Virus record (IMG/VR): IMGVR_UViG_3300044731_000044
Location: 1 to 31,912 of that record
DNA from: a virus
Length of the DNA stretch: 31,912 nt
Strand: one strand, 5' to 3'
Made by a program: the position numbers and the translations under genes. The notes beneath the pieces were generated by a model. That model did no database searches, was not told the DNA's origin, and saw only the letters and a program-made list of their open reading frames with translations. Shown in pieces: positions 8,201-16,461 of the stretch (position 1 is its first letter; every line of letters starts with the position of its first letter).

Positions 8201-10449
8201 TCTACGGTCGCAAGATCGGTGCGAAGGGCTCGGCCCATCGACGCCGCAGTTCGGTCGTAGTCGGTCGAATCCTTGCTCTTGTTCAGCAGTACCTGGTTGA
8301 TGGCACCCAGCAGATAGTCAAACGCTTCTGGCGTTTTCAGATACTTGCGCGGCACATCGATGCCACCAAGAACCGTGCGCATGGCCTGACCAGCCGCAAC
8401 CTCGTCGCCATCGACTGGATGCGTAATAGGTCCGAAACCGCGCTCATCCAATACCCGTGACGTAGGCAGCAGTTCCACGACTCGCGCCGATGGTTCAGGG
8501 ACAGCCGCCTGCTCCATCGCCTGAACCGGCATTCCTGCGCCAACAATCGTCGGCTGGTACGTGCGGTTGTATTCCTCTGGCGTGATGCCCATCGCGGCGG
8601 CATCAACCACCACCATCGCCTGATGGATCTTCGCGTAGGTGCGGGCCTGCACGTCGGAGTAGCCGACCGCTTTCACCGCGTTGAAGATTGAGTCCTCGAC
8701 CGCCTGCGCCGACTGCACGAACGCAGCATCGACCGTCTGCTTCTCCTCCATCAGACGCTCGGCCTGGGCCACGATCTCGGCCCTTGAAGACTCCACGGCC
8801 TGCGCCTCGGTTGCACTGATCGCGTCCGGCGCGAGCCGCATATGTGGCAGCAATGCGTTGCCAAGATCCGTGCCAGCCAGCCTGGCCGCGTACTGCGCGG
8901 TCGGGATCGTCACATCGCTGCCCGTGGTAGCGGCATCGCGCACCTTCTGGGACAGCCCAGGCACCACGGCGTCAAGCTGCGAGTCGGTCACGGCGGCCTG
9001 CTCAAGGACGCCGCGCATGGTGGCTCCGTCCACGAACACGGTCTCGGCGTTGGTGCCAGCCGCCTGCGCTGCCACGAAACGTTCGTATGCGCCGGCATCG
9101 CGACCACGCACCTTGCTCTCGGTAGCGTTTTGCGTCAGGCTCTCAAAGAACTTGGTCTGCCTGCCAGCCCGCTGGGCACGCTTTAGGTCGATGGCGAGGT
9201 TCGCGCCTGGTCCGATGCCACCAATGATGGCCGCTCCCATCGCGCCCTGCACCGTCGCGTCGATGATTTGATCCACGGCCTGCCGCACGGTGGTTTCGTT
9301 GACCATACCGCTAGAAACCTTTGCAAGTACCTCGCCAGTAATACCAACGGTTTCCTGTAGACCTTCCTCTGCAGCTTCCGTTCCGACCTGCAAGACATAG
9401 GACTTGCCGGCCTGCGCCAACGCGGCCCGCATCGTGGGCTTCTTTACGGCCTCGGCGACCTGCTCGCGCAAAACCTTGGTCAACATACCCTTGAACGGCG
9501 CAAGCGCAATCTTTGCGCCAGCAATTTCGATTAGGCCGTTGATGAGTCCGACAGCAAGTGCGGCCGGCACTGCAATGTCATCTGGAATGCCTTCCTCGCG
9601 CATATCCAAATACCAGTTGCCCGCTTCAAGGCGCTCTGTTGTTGCAAGTATGGAAGTTCCTAATCCAATCGATCCTCCGATGCCGGCGCCAACTGGACCC
9701 AACCATGATCCTGCGGCAGTACCAACGAGCGTAGATGCCGCCATTTCACGTGCCGAAGATACTTGTTGCGCAACAACTTCCGCTGTTTTTCCTAACATGC
9801 CCGGCTCTCCGAGCGCCTGCAACTCCTCCTGCAACTGACGCGCTCGATCGTACTGACTGTCGTCAATCCCGCCGATTAGCGCAGCCATTCCAATCTCGCC
9901 TCGTTCAACAACTCGTTGGCCTCGCATATATCCACGCACCAACTCGCCGGGTATATACGTCGCAGGCATGCCAGCAGCCACGCGGCCCACATCCATGAAC
10001 ACGTTCTTCAGACCATCCAGCACGCCGACATCGTCGCTGGCCTGCTGCGAGAAGTTCCTGTCCATCAGGAACGATGCCAGCACCGGGTTCGTACGCGCGA
10101 TGTCACGGGCCTGCATGTCGGCCATGAACGCGCGCTGGCGCACCTCGTCCAAGTTCCGAAGTGCCACATCCTGCCCGACGCCGATACGCGCACCGAGTCG
10201 CGACGCCTCCGCAGCCTGGTCAGGGTTTACGCGGGACGCGCTCATCAGCGATGACATCAGCGGGATCTGGTCACGGTTCACGATGTCCAGCACATCAGGA
10301 TCGACCTGCTGGTTCATCGTCGGCTGGGCCGCCGCAGGCTCCTGCGCCGGCTGACCGAGTACCGCCAGCACGTCAGGATCGACGGGCCCGCCCGGATTCT
10401 GCGATGGTGCGAACTCGGCGCGGCGCTCGTCTGGCGTGAACGGAATCAT
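2236..10449 (-). CDS. Giant polyvalent internal virion protein (ART-like and zincin-like domains)
   Basis: This 2737-residue protein sits where T7 carries its large internal core protein gp16 and is probably ejected into the host with the DNA. I place the start at ATG 10449, overlapping the upstream stop as ATGA. Gly/Ala-rich hydrophobic segments lie near residues 235-270, 290-317 and 396-420, and one more near 2588-2610. Residues 834-960 (VYHF, GIWLTSS, GWYGRR, QVKSADA, then GNIVPLSRRF) match the ADP-ribosyltransferase-like domain of polyvalent proteins. HELIHY at 1490-1495 is an HExxH zinc-protease motif, followed by a NFEDYLLDGKAPS stretch that often accompanies it. A Lys/Glu-rich coiled-coil-like region covers about 1650-2050. 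The C-terminal third resembles large polyvalent protein-associated domains. DNA for residues of about 830-1450 is less GC-rich than its flanks. I see no lysozyme or transglycosylase motif I can name. Confidence 0.85.
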   Translation of the reverse strand: MIPFTPDERRAEFAPSQNPGGPVDPDVLAVLGQPAQEPAAAQPTMNQQVDPDVLDIVNRDQIPLMSSLMSASRVNPDQAAEASRLGARIGVGQDVALRNLDEVRQRAFMADMQARDIARTNPVLASFLMDRNFSQQASDDVGVLDGLKNVFMDVGRVAAGMPATYIPGELVRGYMRGQRVVERGEIGMAALIGGIDDSQYDRARQLQEELQALGEPGMLGKTAEVVAQQVSSAREMAASTLVGTAAGSWLGPVGAGIGGSIGLGTSILATTERLEAGNWYLDMREEGIPDDIAVPAALAVGLINGLIEIAGAKIALAPFKGMLTKVLREQVAEAVKKPTMRAALAQAGKSYVLQVGTEAAEEGLQETVGITGEVLAKVSSGMVNETTVRQAVDQIIDATVQGAMGAAIIGGIGPGANLAIDLKRAQRAGRQTKFFESLTQNATESKVRGRDAGAYERFVAAQAAGTNAETVFVDGATMRGVLEQAAVTDSQLDAVVPGLSQKVRDAATTGSDVTIPTAQYAARLAGTDLGNALLPHMRLAPDAISATEAQAVESSRAEIVAQAERLMEEKQTVDAAFVQSAQAVEDSIFNAVKAVGYSDVQARTYAKIHQAMVVVDAAAMGITPEEYNRTYQPTIVGAGMPVQAMEQAAVPEPSARVVELLPTSRVLDERGFGPITHPVDGDEVAAGQAMRTVLGGIDVPRKYLKTPEAFDYLLGAINQVLLNKSKDSTDYDRTAASMGRALRTDLATVDDIVIAAKKLGYAGIDQDLRLETEAALTKTDVLEVLDQIPIAPEMFDQAARIDSDYMAAVERGDMATAQRMVDEAARASGYTIPVYHFTESEQPFTSFDIERGKSGPGIWLTSSPEGWYGRRMDLYLNPGKIENVKSQFDPTWREGELSIEGILEGDLETISQQNIDTLRNTEQYLSTFYVATRPEQVKSADAVTRDEAGNIVPLSRRFDITSPRIFEQAAIGVPTTIDAASNVESSFDFAGTQTFRNNRQFKKAIQDRVNTAAKEAGIDLTQFTPDVEQYLVRVAVADAITALRTNPNAVGWYNEKVTKALRLVSLIHPEIAIDPRAKFAFTWALAVTSNGLKVDKNFELAERAYAEYKQTGKMPTNVGAGTAQIAINESLGLFNELVDKYGIDEVEKFMTSKTTVKEVIAYTNKNVSGENLTTEVYGAAALGPKIGNGFFANLYGHFEQLTMDRWLMRTWGRWTGTLLEDNERNIVLKRKQLAGIIKAMPAKNRKQLEAIVGMSLATDDLDSLAAAINKASTKKENRLEMAKIGIADEKAQAKFTKIIGEPTRGVQRISYGDEFRKLGNALAKYLDGQKEAPSGPPERARIRKVFAQALAELQTQFPSLTMSDLQALLWYPEKRLYDAAKTADEGQTGYEDNAAPDYANSAAKLALAKGISQDVVNATIGEVDAELATIAAERTAGAERRIGNLVLRQDARLAGAGFEQAARGPARGGFDPRRLTTIINKGADVTTLFHELIHYKVEVYLRIASAPDAPARIKADLDELFKFMGVAGATFEERLATYNGLTFEQRRPLEEKITYNFEDYLLDGKAPSVEMRGVFDRIAAWMRRVYKSLRDDLNAIYRREFGTDLPILTPEIRAVFDRMLASEEQIKRAEAVNNMKGLFQTQAESGMDDATWAAYQAMQKEATDEAIAALTADTMKQVEWMSNARSKKLKELQKAHDTQRKEIRDQVMAEVRQEPIYRAMEYLKRGTLIGPDGSEATVEGVHKINTALAREFVPGLDMAKMGRGKYGYLAEDGLHPDIVAEMFGFPAGSALLQALADAKPMREVVDARTDEIMVRDYSEMGDPKAQEAAVNRAIHNEARARLVAVEARWLSKATQPVRVIQEAARQAAVDAVGNTVIRDLRPDQYAAAEARASRDAIEAARGADTKRLRDRYGADATREQIMLQAKRQQLYQNALATEAQKADDAIQKGLKYLRRVLRDSNRQRMGADYADQIAGILDRFELAPISRAEAARRADLAAWVEAKRAEGLEPDIDPEVLAESNRRPWRNLTVTEINAVMDAVKQIEFMSKNERKIKLAAEKADFEKVRDEIVTSVIANAGDRKANARTATTNIGRAITTLKGFVGAHLKAASIARILDGAQDGGPVWNYLIRSANDAGDKETTMRAQATERLTAIFAPIFKLGKMGGKGQYFPTVDRSFNREARLVIALNMGNDGNIQRLLDGEGWSIEQITPILQSLTEEEWNLVQQVWDYFETYRPEIAAKERELYGKEPNWVEPKPMIVQTADGKTVTLRGGYYPIKYDPRASMRSETMSDAEVAKRDLAGAFTSATTRRSYTKSRVKEVKGRPLLYTLAGMYGGVNEVIHDLSWHRWLIQANRLMRSQAFDEAVREKYGPEFIGQLKTWIKDVAAGERGVQNEAEMALNFLRQGISSAGLGFNVVSAALQITGFNQSIVRVGVKWIGRGIAAVAQSPLLSMKMVNEKSDFMANRSRTQFRELNELRNMVQGDSVAMRRIKMGTYFLMMRMQRMVDVPTWIGAYEKALYEGRDEDTSIALADQAVIDSQGGGMLKDLSRVERGGAGLKLFTVFYGYMNTVYNMAAVQTMTAKNKGKLAADYAMLFVVPVVLGQLIRKAMVPKTEDEPEDLEAIARKLAAEQLSYLMGTMVIVREFGEISKIVAGAEGPRMGYGGPAGLRAVGETYNFATQASQGEFDKAFRKSAVNLIGAFTGLPSAQINRTLDGLDALYEGETENVLAPATGVRR

Positions 10450-12245
10450 CGCGACGGCCTGCCCTTCTTGATCCAATACTGCGCGATCTGCGAGAATGTC
10501 GGCGTTCTGTTGGTCTTGCCAAACTCACGGTTTGCCATGTCCATGAACGACGGCGGGATCTGTCCGATGTTGACCTGAATTTCCCTGTCGTTCTCGCGAA
10601 CCATGACATACATGGCATCGCGCTCTGCCTTGGTCAACTTCTCCATCGCCGCGATCTGCTGGCTTGGACGCATCTTTCCAAGTTCAATCACCCGATCCGG
10701 CAAGTACGACTTTTCGATATAGAGCGTTTCGCCGAACCGTAGGATTTCGTCGCGCATGATTGCAGCCTTCTCTTCGCGTGACAATTCGCGCTTGACGCGC
10801 TGCTGCGCAACATCAATCTGATCCTTCACCCGCGTTGTGAGCATGTCGGCCATTTCCAGATTCGTCTTGTCGCGACCGGGTTGCGCAATGTCCCGCATGC
10901 CGTTTGCGTTCAGGATGTCCTTGAACTGGTCCGCATCAACCGTCGCGGCGCGGATCTTGTCTGGCGCATTCAAGTCCTTGAGATATGCCAGATACGTTTC
11001 TGGAGTAAGAAGATGCCGACGTTCGTCCAAACTCTCTCGGGTCAGTTCTTGTGGATTCTGTGCGAAATAAACCCGTGTCGCGATGTCATCTTGGTCTCTT
11101 TGGGCCTTCAGGAACATTGCCTGATCCGCAGGTTCTAGGCGACCCCATACACCCGGTGGAATGTTTTCTGCCCTGTTGCCTGGAATAGCAAGGAATTGAG
11201 TAACCCGATCTTTTAGTTGGATTTTTTCCTGCCGGACTAATGCGTCTTCCTGTGCGTATTGCGTCCGAAGCGATGCAGAGACTCCAGCTTGGTATTCCTT
11301 TGGAACCTTGTCCACCAACTGCAAGGCTTCGCGCAGTGATGCCGGCGCGTCCTGTGGGTTGTTGGCCTCATCATCCGGCATACCGACCCGTCCATAGCCC
11401 TTGATCGTGGTCGCGTACTGGTCGATCATCCAACGGTCGCGGTTGGCGTCGATGCTGGACAGCAACGGCTGGGCAGCCTTCTCCTCGAGGTTGCCGGCCT
11501 TCAGTTCAGCCTTCACGAATTGGTATGCCTCGTCATAGTTGCTCTCGAGCATCATCCTGTTCACGACGCCGTCCGTGACCTGCGTGCGCAACTGCTTGAC
11601 AGCAGCCTGCATCTGGGCCGAATCATCCGTCCAGCCCAGCGCCCTGCCTGCGGTGCGGATCTCGTTCTCGGCGACGCCGAGGTTGATCGCATATTCCGAC
11701 ATCGGCACGGCCCTGTTCTTCCAGTCCTCAATCGCGAGCTGCCCGTACTGCTCGGCACGCGCACGCGACTCGTTGACCGTAAAGGTCTTCACTTCCTTGT
11801 CGCGGTGGTCAAGTATCTGCGCCTGGAACGTCATCATGTTCCGAGACATCGAGTTACGGACCATCGCACGCTGCGTGTCATTCCTCAGTCCGTCAAGCGT
11901 TCCCTGTCCCATCTGAGTCAGCGAATCGACAGTCTCCGCATACCGAGACTCGGCATCCCTGCCGGCGCTACGCAGATATCCGTTCTGGCCGCGCAAGATC
12001 GTGTTCGCCTGCTGAATGAACGCTGTATCCGCCGCCTTGGCCTCCGACTCGTCAATCGCGTCCTGAATCGCGCTCCCGATACGGAATGCAACGTCGCCGG
12101 CCTGCGTCATTGCACGGCCAAACTGCACCTGTTGCTGGGCCGCAAGGTTCTCGGTGACTGCCACCTGCGGTGCCTGCACCATTCCGATGTCGCCTGCGCC
12201 TCCCGGCGCGACCTGCGGTACGAACGTTGTAGGTACGGTCGGCAT
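10446..12245 (-). CDS. Internal virion protein (T7 gp15-like position)
   Basis: This 599-residue soluble protein is predicted to be mostly alpha-helical, rich in Gln, Ala, Arg and Glu, with no signal peptide or membrane segment. It starts MPTVPTTFVPQVAPGG and has long heptad-like stretches around residues 35-170. It lies between a gp14-like protein and the giant gp16-like protein, which is the position of the T7 internal core protein gp15. From that I infer a part of the ejection apparatus stored inside the capsid on the portal. GAGG lies about 9 bases before the ATG, and the stop overlaps the next start as ATGA, implying translational coupling with the giant protein. Family assignment rests on context and general appearance rather than on a motif. 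Confidence 0.7.
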   Translation of the reverse strand: MPTVPTTFVPQVAPGGAGDIGMVQAPQVAVTENLAAQQQVQFGRAMTQAGDVAFRIGSAIQDAIDESEAKAADTAFIQQANTILRGQNGYLRSAGRDAESRYAETVDSLTQMGQGTLDGLRNDTQRAMVRNSMSRNMMTFQAQILDHRDKEVKTFTVNESRARAEQYGQLAIEDWKNRAVPMSEYAINLGVAENEIRTAGRALGWTDDSAQMQAAVKQLRTQVTDGVVNRMMLESNYDEAYQFVKAELKAGNLEEKAAQPLLSSIDANRDRWMIDQYATTIKGYGRVGMPDDEANNPQDAPASLREALQLVDKVPKEYQAGVSASLRTQYAQEDALVRQEKIQLKDRVTQFLAIPGNRAENIPPGVWGRLEPADQAMFLKAQRDQDDIATRVYFAQNPQELTRESLDERRHLLTPETYLAYLKDLNAPDKIRAATVDADQFKDILNANGMRDIAQPGRDKTNLEMADMLTTRVKDQIDVAQQRVKRELSREEKAAIMRDEILRFGETLYIEKSYLPDRVIELGKMRPSQQIAAMEKLTKAERDAMYVMVRENDREIQVNIGQIPPSFMDMANREFGKTNRTPTFSQIAQYWIKKGRPSR

Positions 12246-12248
12246 GGA

Positions 12249-13007
12249 TTACGTCCTCTGCTGGCTCACGCCAGCCAACAGTTCCTCGATGCGGCGGTTG
12301 CGAGCCCACATACCGCCGATGTCAGCCGCGCTTCCAAGCAGGCTCGTACCAAGCGCAAGGCCCGGATAGATCGTGCCGGCAGTCGCCTGAAGGTTCTGGG
12401 CCGAGATGTCGGCCATCGTCGCGCCGACGCCGATGTTGAACGCTTGCAACTTGGCAGCCTCGGCTGCGCGCACCGTCTGCGCGTTCATGCTCAAGCGGTC
12501 AATCTCCTTGACGAGATCCATGCTGCCAAGCACCTCGGTCGGCGTGCCCTCGCCAAGCGAGATGCCTCGAGCAGCCATTGCCGCCTTCGCTCCGGCGCGT
12601 GCCTGGCCGGCCTGCATGGCGTACCTGCCGAACCGCTCCTGCCCTTCGCGGCTGATCTGACCCGCCGTGAACCGGGCCATGCCTTGATTGATGCGGGCCA
12701 TCTCGGCGGCGAACCGCTGATTCTGCGCCTGCATCTTGAGCTGGTTCTGCTGGCTTTGCGCCGAGTAGTACGAGCCGATGGCGCTGGTAGCAGACCCAAA
12801 GATCGCCATGATCGGGCCAGCCACGCTGAACGCACCGGCCAAGTCCGACGCGAATGACGAACCGCCTGCCGCCGGCGCATTGGCCGCAATGGCCTGATTC
12901 TGCATGCTCGTCAGGTACGGGTAGTTCTGCGCCTGGGTCAGCATGGTGTTGTCCATGCCTGGGAAACTGAAGCCCGGCGTATTCGGCGTGGTTGTCACGA
13001 ATCCCAT
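12249..13007 (-). CDS. Internal virion protein (T7 gp14-like position)
   Basis: This 252-residue protein has two Gly/Ala/Ser-rich hydrophobic stretches. One (about residues 52-80, FASDLAGAFSVAGPIMAIFG) could insert in a membrane; the other lies near 215-230 (GLALGTSLLGSAADIGG). Between them is a charged helical region rich in Gln, Arg and Met. This layout and its place right after the tail tubular B-like gene match T7 gp14, which forms a pore in the outer membrane during DNA ejection. That role is inferred. GGAGG precedes the ATG by 5 bases, and the start lies one base after the upstream TGA. The next gene follows after 3 bases. Confidence 0.7.
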   Translation of the reverse strand: MGFVTTTPNTPGFSFPGMDNTMLTQAQNYPYLTSMQNQAIAANAPAAGGSSFASDLAGAFSVAGPIMAIFGSATSAIGSYYSAQSQQNQLKMQAQNQRFAAEMARINQGMARFTAGQISREGQERFGRYAMQAGQARAGAKAAMAARGISLGEGTPTEVLGSMDLVKEIDRLSMNAQTVRAAEAAKLQAFNIGVGATMADISAQNLQATAGTIYPGLALGTSLLGSAADIGGMWARNRRIEELLAGVSQQRT

Positions 13008-13008
13008 G

Positions 13009-15708
13009 TCAGCCTCCGATGGCGACCTCGAGGGTCAGCCCGACGATAGTCAACGGCAGCGGGTCTGACTGCCGAATATAGATTTGTCCGTTCTGCTGCC
13101 ACGACGGCGTCAGTTTCACGCCGACCTCCTCGGTCTTCAGGTTCGGAGGCGATCCATACGGCTCTGTGGTTCGCTGCTTCGCCTCTACAAGACTGTTTGC
13201 GTTCGGCCCGATGAACAAACCGCTGGATCGGTACACGCGCACGAATGCCTCGTTGATGTTCTTGGCGCGGCCCTGACCGAACGCCTCAATCTGAAGCGTC
13301 AATGGCAGCGTTTCCAGATCGCTCTCGTATGGCAGCCCAACCGTGATGATCGTGCATGGCCGCTGAATAGTGACTGATCCACCCGTCACTACAACCTGCG
13401 GCATGACAGCGCCGTCACCCAGCACGCTCACGGTCTTGCCCTCAATGTGAGACAGGCCGCTGACCGTGTCGCGTGCCCAGGCCCAGACCGCCGTGGCAAC
13501 GCCTCGCAGGGCCACCGCCAGCGTCTTGTCCACACGCGCAGTCGCCACCGTCGTGCTGGTCGTGCCAAGGATCGTGAGCCGGTACTTGGTGCCGTCCGAG
13601 TCGGTCAGCACGATCACATCGCCGACATCAGTCGTGGCTGGGTTCTGGAAGATCGACGCGCTGGCCGTGATCGTCAGCACTTCCGCAGGGTCCCAAGCCG
13701 TTCCGCCAGTCACCGTCACCGTGGTGCTGGTCGTGTTCGTACCGTTGTACGTCAGGCCGCTATCGACATGGAAACAGTTCTCGAGCGTAGACACTGCCCG
13801 CGTTGCAAACCGCTCAACGTACCGCTTTGTGTTGCCGCCAATGGTCCGCTTCACGATGACGTAGAGCGAGTCCTCGGTTCCCTCGGCAACCGCCGTGCAG
13901 GACTCGAAGTCGCCGTCAGTTTCATGCTGATGCCATGCACCAATCTGCTGTTCAGGAATGTACGTCAGACCGAGCAGCGACCCACTGCTTGAAATGAACC
14001 ACAACATCGGCTGCGGAGCCTTGCTGTAGCACATGTCCACAATGTCCTTGCCATCGAACAAGTGCGTGGCGCGAAGCGACAGATCGCCAGTCACGAATCC
14101 GCTGGCCTGCCACGAGTAACCAAGTTCGCGAACATGGCCGTCGCGAGCAGAGCAGTAGACAACCGTGTTGTTCACGATCGACGGCTGCACGTTGTTGGCT
14201 CCGACATACGACTGTGGCCGCACAGAAATCGTGGTCGGAGTGATCGTGTCGCTGTTCACAGGACTTACACGCCACTCTGCCGCACTAGTCAGCGCGAGAA
14301 GCTGCGTCAGCGGGACAAGGTGCCTGATCGTGTTGGCCTCACGCGCAGCGACGCGGAACGCGATTCGATCCGTGTCGATTAATGGTATGTGGTACGAGAT
14401 GTCGCTTTCAGTACCAGTTCGCGTCATCCACATCGTCTGCGGCGCGTTCGTCGTGCCAGCAAACACGCGGCGCTGCTCGAAGTACGAGACCGCACCTGGA
14501 TAGTTTCCGCTTGACGCAAACACGGTGTCGATGATTGGCGGCGTGATGCCAAGATCCGGCGCGATGTTGTTGTCCGTAAACGTCGTTAGATCGGTCTGGC
14601 CGATCAGGCCATACAGGCCGTTCTGGCGCTTGTAGATGTTGTAACGAGCTGCGCCAGTAACAGCCGACCATGTGATCGTGTTGCTTGATCCCTGTGCGTT
14701 CAGGTTGTTGGTCGCGCTTACGGCAGAACTCGGCGCGCTCTCGTCAATGCCGTTTGGAGCCACCGTCGTGACCACGTAGTAACTGGTGAAGTCAAGCGCC
14801 TTGTCGCCGAACTGGACGTATCCGCCGCTTGACCATGTGCCATATGACGTTGTGTTGAGTTCGATTCCGCTGTTGTATGTGCGGACGCGGAACTTGTCTC
14901 CGGCACTTATGTGAGAAACGATGTAGTAGTCATCAGGGAACGGATTCGTCCACGTTCCGCCATCAAGGTAGACAGGATCGCCAACGGCCAGTCCATGATC
15001 CGCAGTCGTATGCGCGACACCCGGATTTGCACTCGTAAACCCAATGAGGTCAAGAGCCTCACCGCGATTCGCCGTCGCAGTCACACTCGTAGGCGACGTG
15101 ACAGTTGACGAGAATGAGATGGTTGTCAGCGTCCATGTGGTCGCACCAAGCCGGCGCAACTCGCGCGGCGCATAGTTTGGATGCACCAGTGTCAGAACGT
15201 CAGCCGACTGTACATAGTGAATGTCGAACAGATCAGCCTCGGCATACGGGCTCGGAATCTCATAGATGCCTGCCGGAAGCGCATACCAATACGTCGCGTT
15301 CGGTGGCGCATTGCCAGTCGTGGCCGCGATGCAGTAGTAATTCACACCGCCAGAGGACACCAATGCTCCGACCGCGTAGGCCGTCGCGCCGTTGTACGCC
15401 GCTGGCGTGCCTGGACCAAGGGTCGCGCCCTGCGTGTGGAACCGCACATAGTTCGGCCCAAACTCAAGCACCATCGTCTGCGTGGTGCTGAATGTGAACG
15501 GGATCAGCCGCGTCCGCTTCGTGCTGTCCTTGACCTCGCGCACGAACGCCGTGCCGGCCCGGTTCTCGGCTGGACCCTGCGGCGTCGCGATGAAGTTCCG
15601 CATCGTGGCTGCGCCAGTCTGGAACTTGATGTCATCAAGGCGACCCCACATCTCGGGCGACACCTCGCCGCCTGCGAAGGATCGGTTGTATGTGCGGGTT
15701 GCTGGCAT
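13009..15708 (-). CDS. Tail tubular protein B-like nozzle/stabilisation protein
   Basis: This 899-residue protein would form the distal tube (nozzle) of the short tail. Its N-terminus has the hallmark pattern of this family: NRSFAGGEVSPEMWGRLD (residues 8-25), then ATMRNFIATPQGPAENRAGT, then RLIPFTFS and MVLEFGPNYVRF. The body is beta-rich with many Thr, Val and Tyr residues, and contains AVSATNNLNAQGSSNTITW, probably an Ig-like or fibronectin-like insertion around residues 310-380. Length fits the family (T7 gp12 is about 794 residues). It lies directly after the tail tubular A-like gene with a 3-base gap and has only a weak Shine-Dalgarno sequence, so translation may depend on coupling to the upstream gene. 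Confidence 0.85.
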   Translation of the reverse strand: MPATRTYNRSFAGGEVSPEMWGRLDDIKFQTGAATMRNFIATPQGPAENRAGTAFVREVKDSTKRTRLIPFTFSTTQTMVLEFGPNYVRFHTQGATLGPGTPAAYNGATAYAVGALVSSGGVNYYCIAATTGNAPPNATYWYALPAGIYEIPSPYAEADLFDIHYVQSADVLTLVHPNYAPRELRRLGATTWTLTTISFSSTVTSPTSVTATANRGEALDLIGFTSANPGVAHTTADHGLAVGDPVYLDGGTWTNPFPDDYYIVSHISAGDKFRVRTYNSGIELNTTSYGTWSSGGYVQFGDKALDFTSYYVVTTVAPNGIDESAPSSAVSATNNLNAQGSSNTITWSAVTGAARYNIYKRQNGLYGLIGQTDLTTFTDNNIAPDLGITPPIIDTVFASSGNYPGAVSYFEQRRVFAGTTNAPQTMWMTRTGTESDISYHIPLIDTDRIAFRVAAREANTIRHLVPLTQLLALTSAAEWRVSPVNSDTITPTTISVRPQSYVGANNVQPSIVNNTVVYCSARDGHVRELGYSWQASGFVTGDLSLRATHLFDGKDIVDMCYSKAPQPMLWFISSSGSLLGLTYIPEQQIGAWHQHETDGDFESCTAVAEGTEDSLYVIVKRTIGGNTKRYVERFATRAVSTLENCFHVDSGLTYNGTNTTSTTVTVTGGTAWDPAEVLTITASASIFQNPATTDVGDVIVLTDSDGTKYRLTILGTTSTTVATARVDKTLAVALRGVATAVWAWARDTVSGLSHIEGKTVSVLGDGAVMPQVVVTGGSVTIQRPCTIITVGLPYESDLETLPLTLQIEAFGQGRAKNINEAFVRVYRSSGLFIGPNANSLVEAKQRTTEPYGSPPNLKTEEVGVKLTPSWQQNGQIYIRQSDPLPLTIVGLTLEVAIGG

Positions 15709-15711
15709 AGG

Positions 15712-16392
15712 TCAGCGTCCGCTCATCCAGCTCGTAATGTGTTCCGGCTTGACGTTGCGCTGGTTCGCGTCAGACATGCGGGCCTGCTGGAGGTAGGCCA
15801 TCATCATCTGCGTGCAACGCTTGGCCTCTGCCGCGCCCTGGTCGCCCTTGATGACCGGGCCAGCCAGCATCGACGCCAGATGCCATGACAGCGCCATGAC
15901 AAACAGCGGATCGAACTTGGTCGGGTCGGTGACGAGCGCCTGATAGCGCAACAGGGCACCTTCCTGATTCGTGTAGATGACCTTGTTGCCGTTGGTATCA
16001 GTCTCAATCTGATACTCCTGCGGCACGTATACGCCAGCGCCTACGAACGGCGTGTTGATCCAGCCCCAGCCATAGCGGTCAGCCGGGTACGGTCGGATCG
16101 TGTAGTCGTTCTCGACCTCTGGCGGGAGAACTGACACCGCCACCATCATGTCGCCCGGACAGGCGTATGCGTACTTCCACATCGTGTACGGCATCGTGAC
16201 GCCGGCGAGCGCCACGCGGCGCGACGCGAAGTTCCAACTGTGCATCTGAAGCAGGCTGTCGCGCGCAATCGGATAGAACCGAGCGCAATGCTCTGACTGC
16301 GCCGATCCCTCTGGCGGATCGATGCTGGCGACGGTTGCATCATCGCCGAGGTGCGCGAGTGCCAGGTTGCAGATTTCGACTTCCGATGCCAT
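15712..16392 (-). CDS. Tail tubular protein A-like adaptor (head-tail connector)
   Basis: This 226-residue protein should form the adaptor ring between portal and nozzle. The N-terminus has EICNLALAHLGDDATVASID, then SEHCARFYPIARDSLLQMHSW, which is the typical start of T7 gp11-like proteins. The length also fits (T7 gp11 is 196 residues). AGGAGG sits 5 bases before the ATG. It is the first gene after a long perfect hairpin at 16410-16439 and may therefore start a separate expression unit for tail genes. The next gene, tubular B-like, follows after 3 bases. Confidence 0.85.
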   Translation of the reverse strand: MASEVEICNLALAHLGDDATVASIDPPEGSAQSEHCARFYPIARDSLLQMHSWNFASRRVALAGVTMPYTMWKYAYACPGDMMVAVSVLPPEVENDYTIRPYPADRYGWGWINTPFVGAGVYVPQEYQIETDTNGNKVIYTNQEGALLRYQALVTDPTKFDPLFVMALSWHLASMLAGPVIKGDQGAAEAKRCTQMMMAYLQQARMSDANQRNVKPEHITSWMSGR

Positions 16393-16409
16393 GCCTGCCT
16401 CCTAGTGAT

Positions 16410-16439
16410 GGAGGGTGGCCGGTCGCCCGACCACCCTCC
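16410..16439 (-). promoter_or_regulatory. 13-bp hairpin with GCGA tetraloop between head and tail genes
   Basis: Arms 16410-16422 and 16427-16439 pair over 13 bp in the minus-strand transcript, with one G-U pair, closing a four-base GCGA loop of the GNRA type. It sits between the 68-residue gene and the tail tubular A-like gene, just before that gene's AGGAGG. No T run follows, so it is not a standard intrinsic terminator. T7 has its terminator T-phi at the equivalent point after the capsid gene, so partial termination, RNase processing or mRNA-end protection are possible roles. Confidence 0.6.
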
Positions 16440-16461
16440 TTGTCCACCAGTTCAGTAACCG

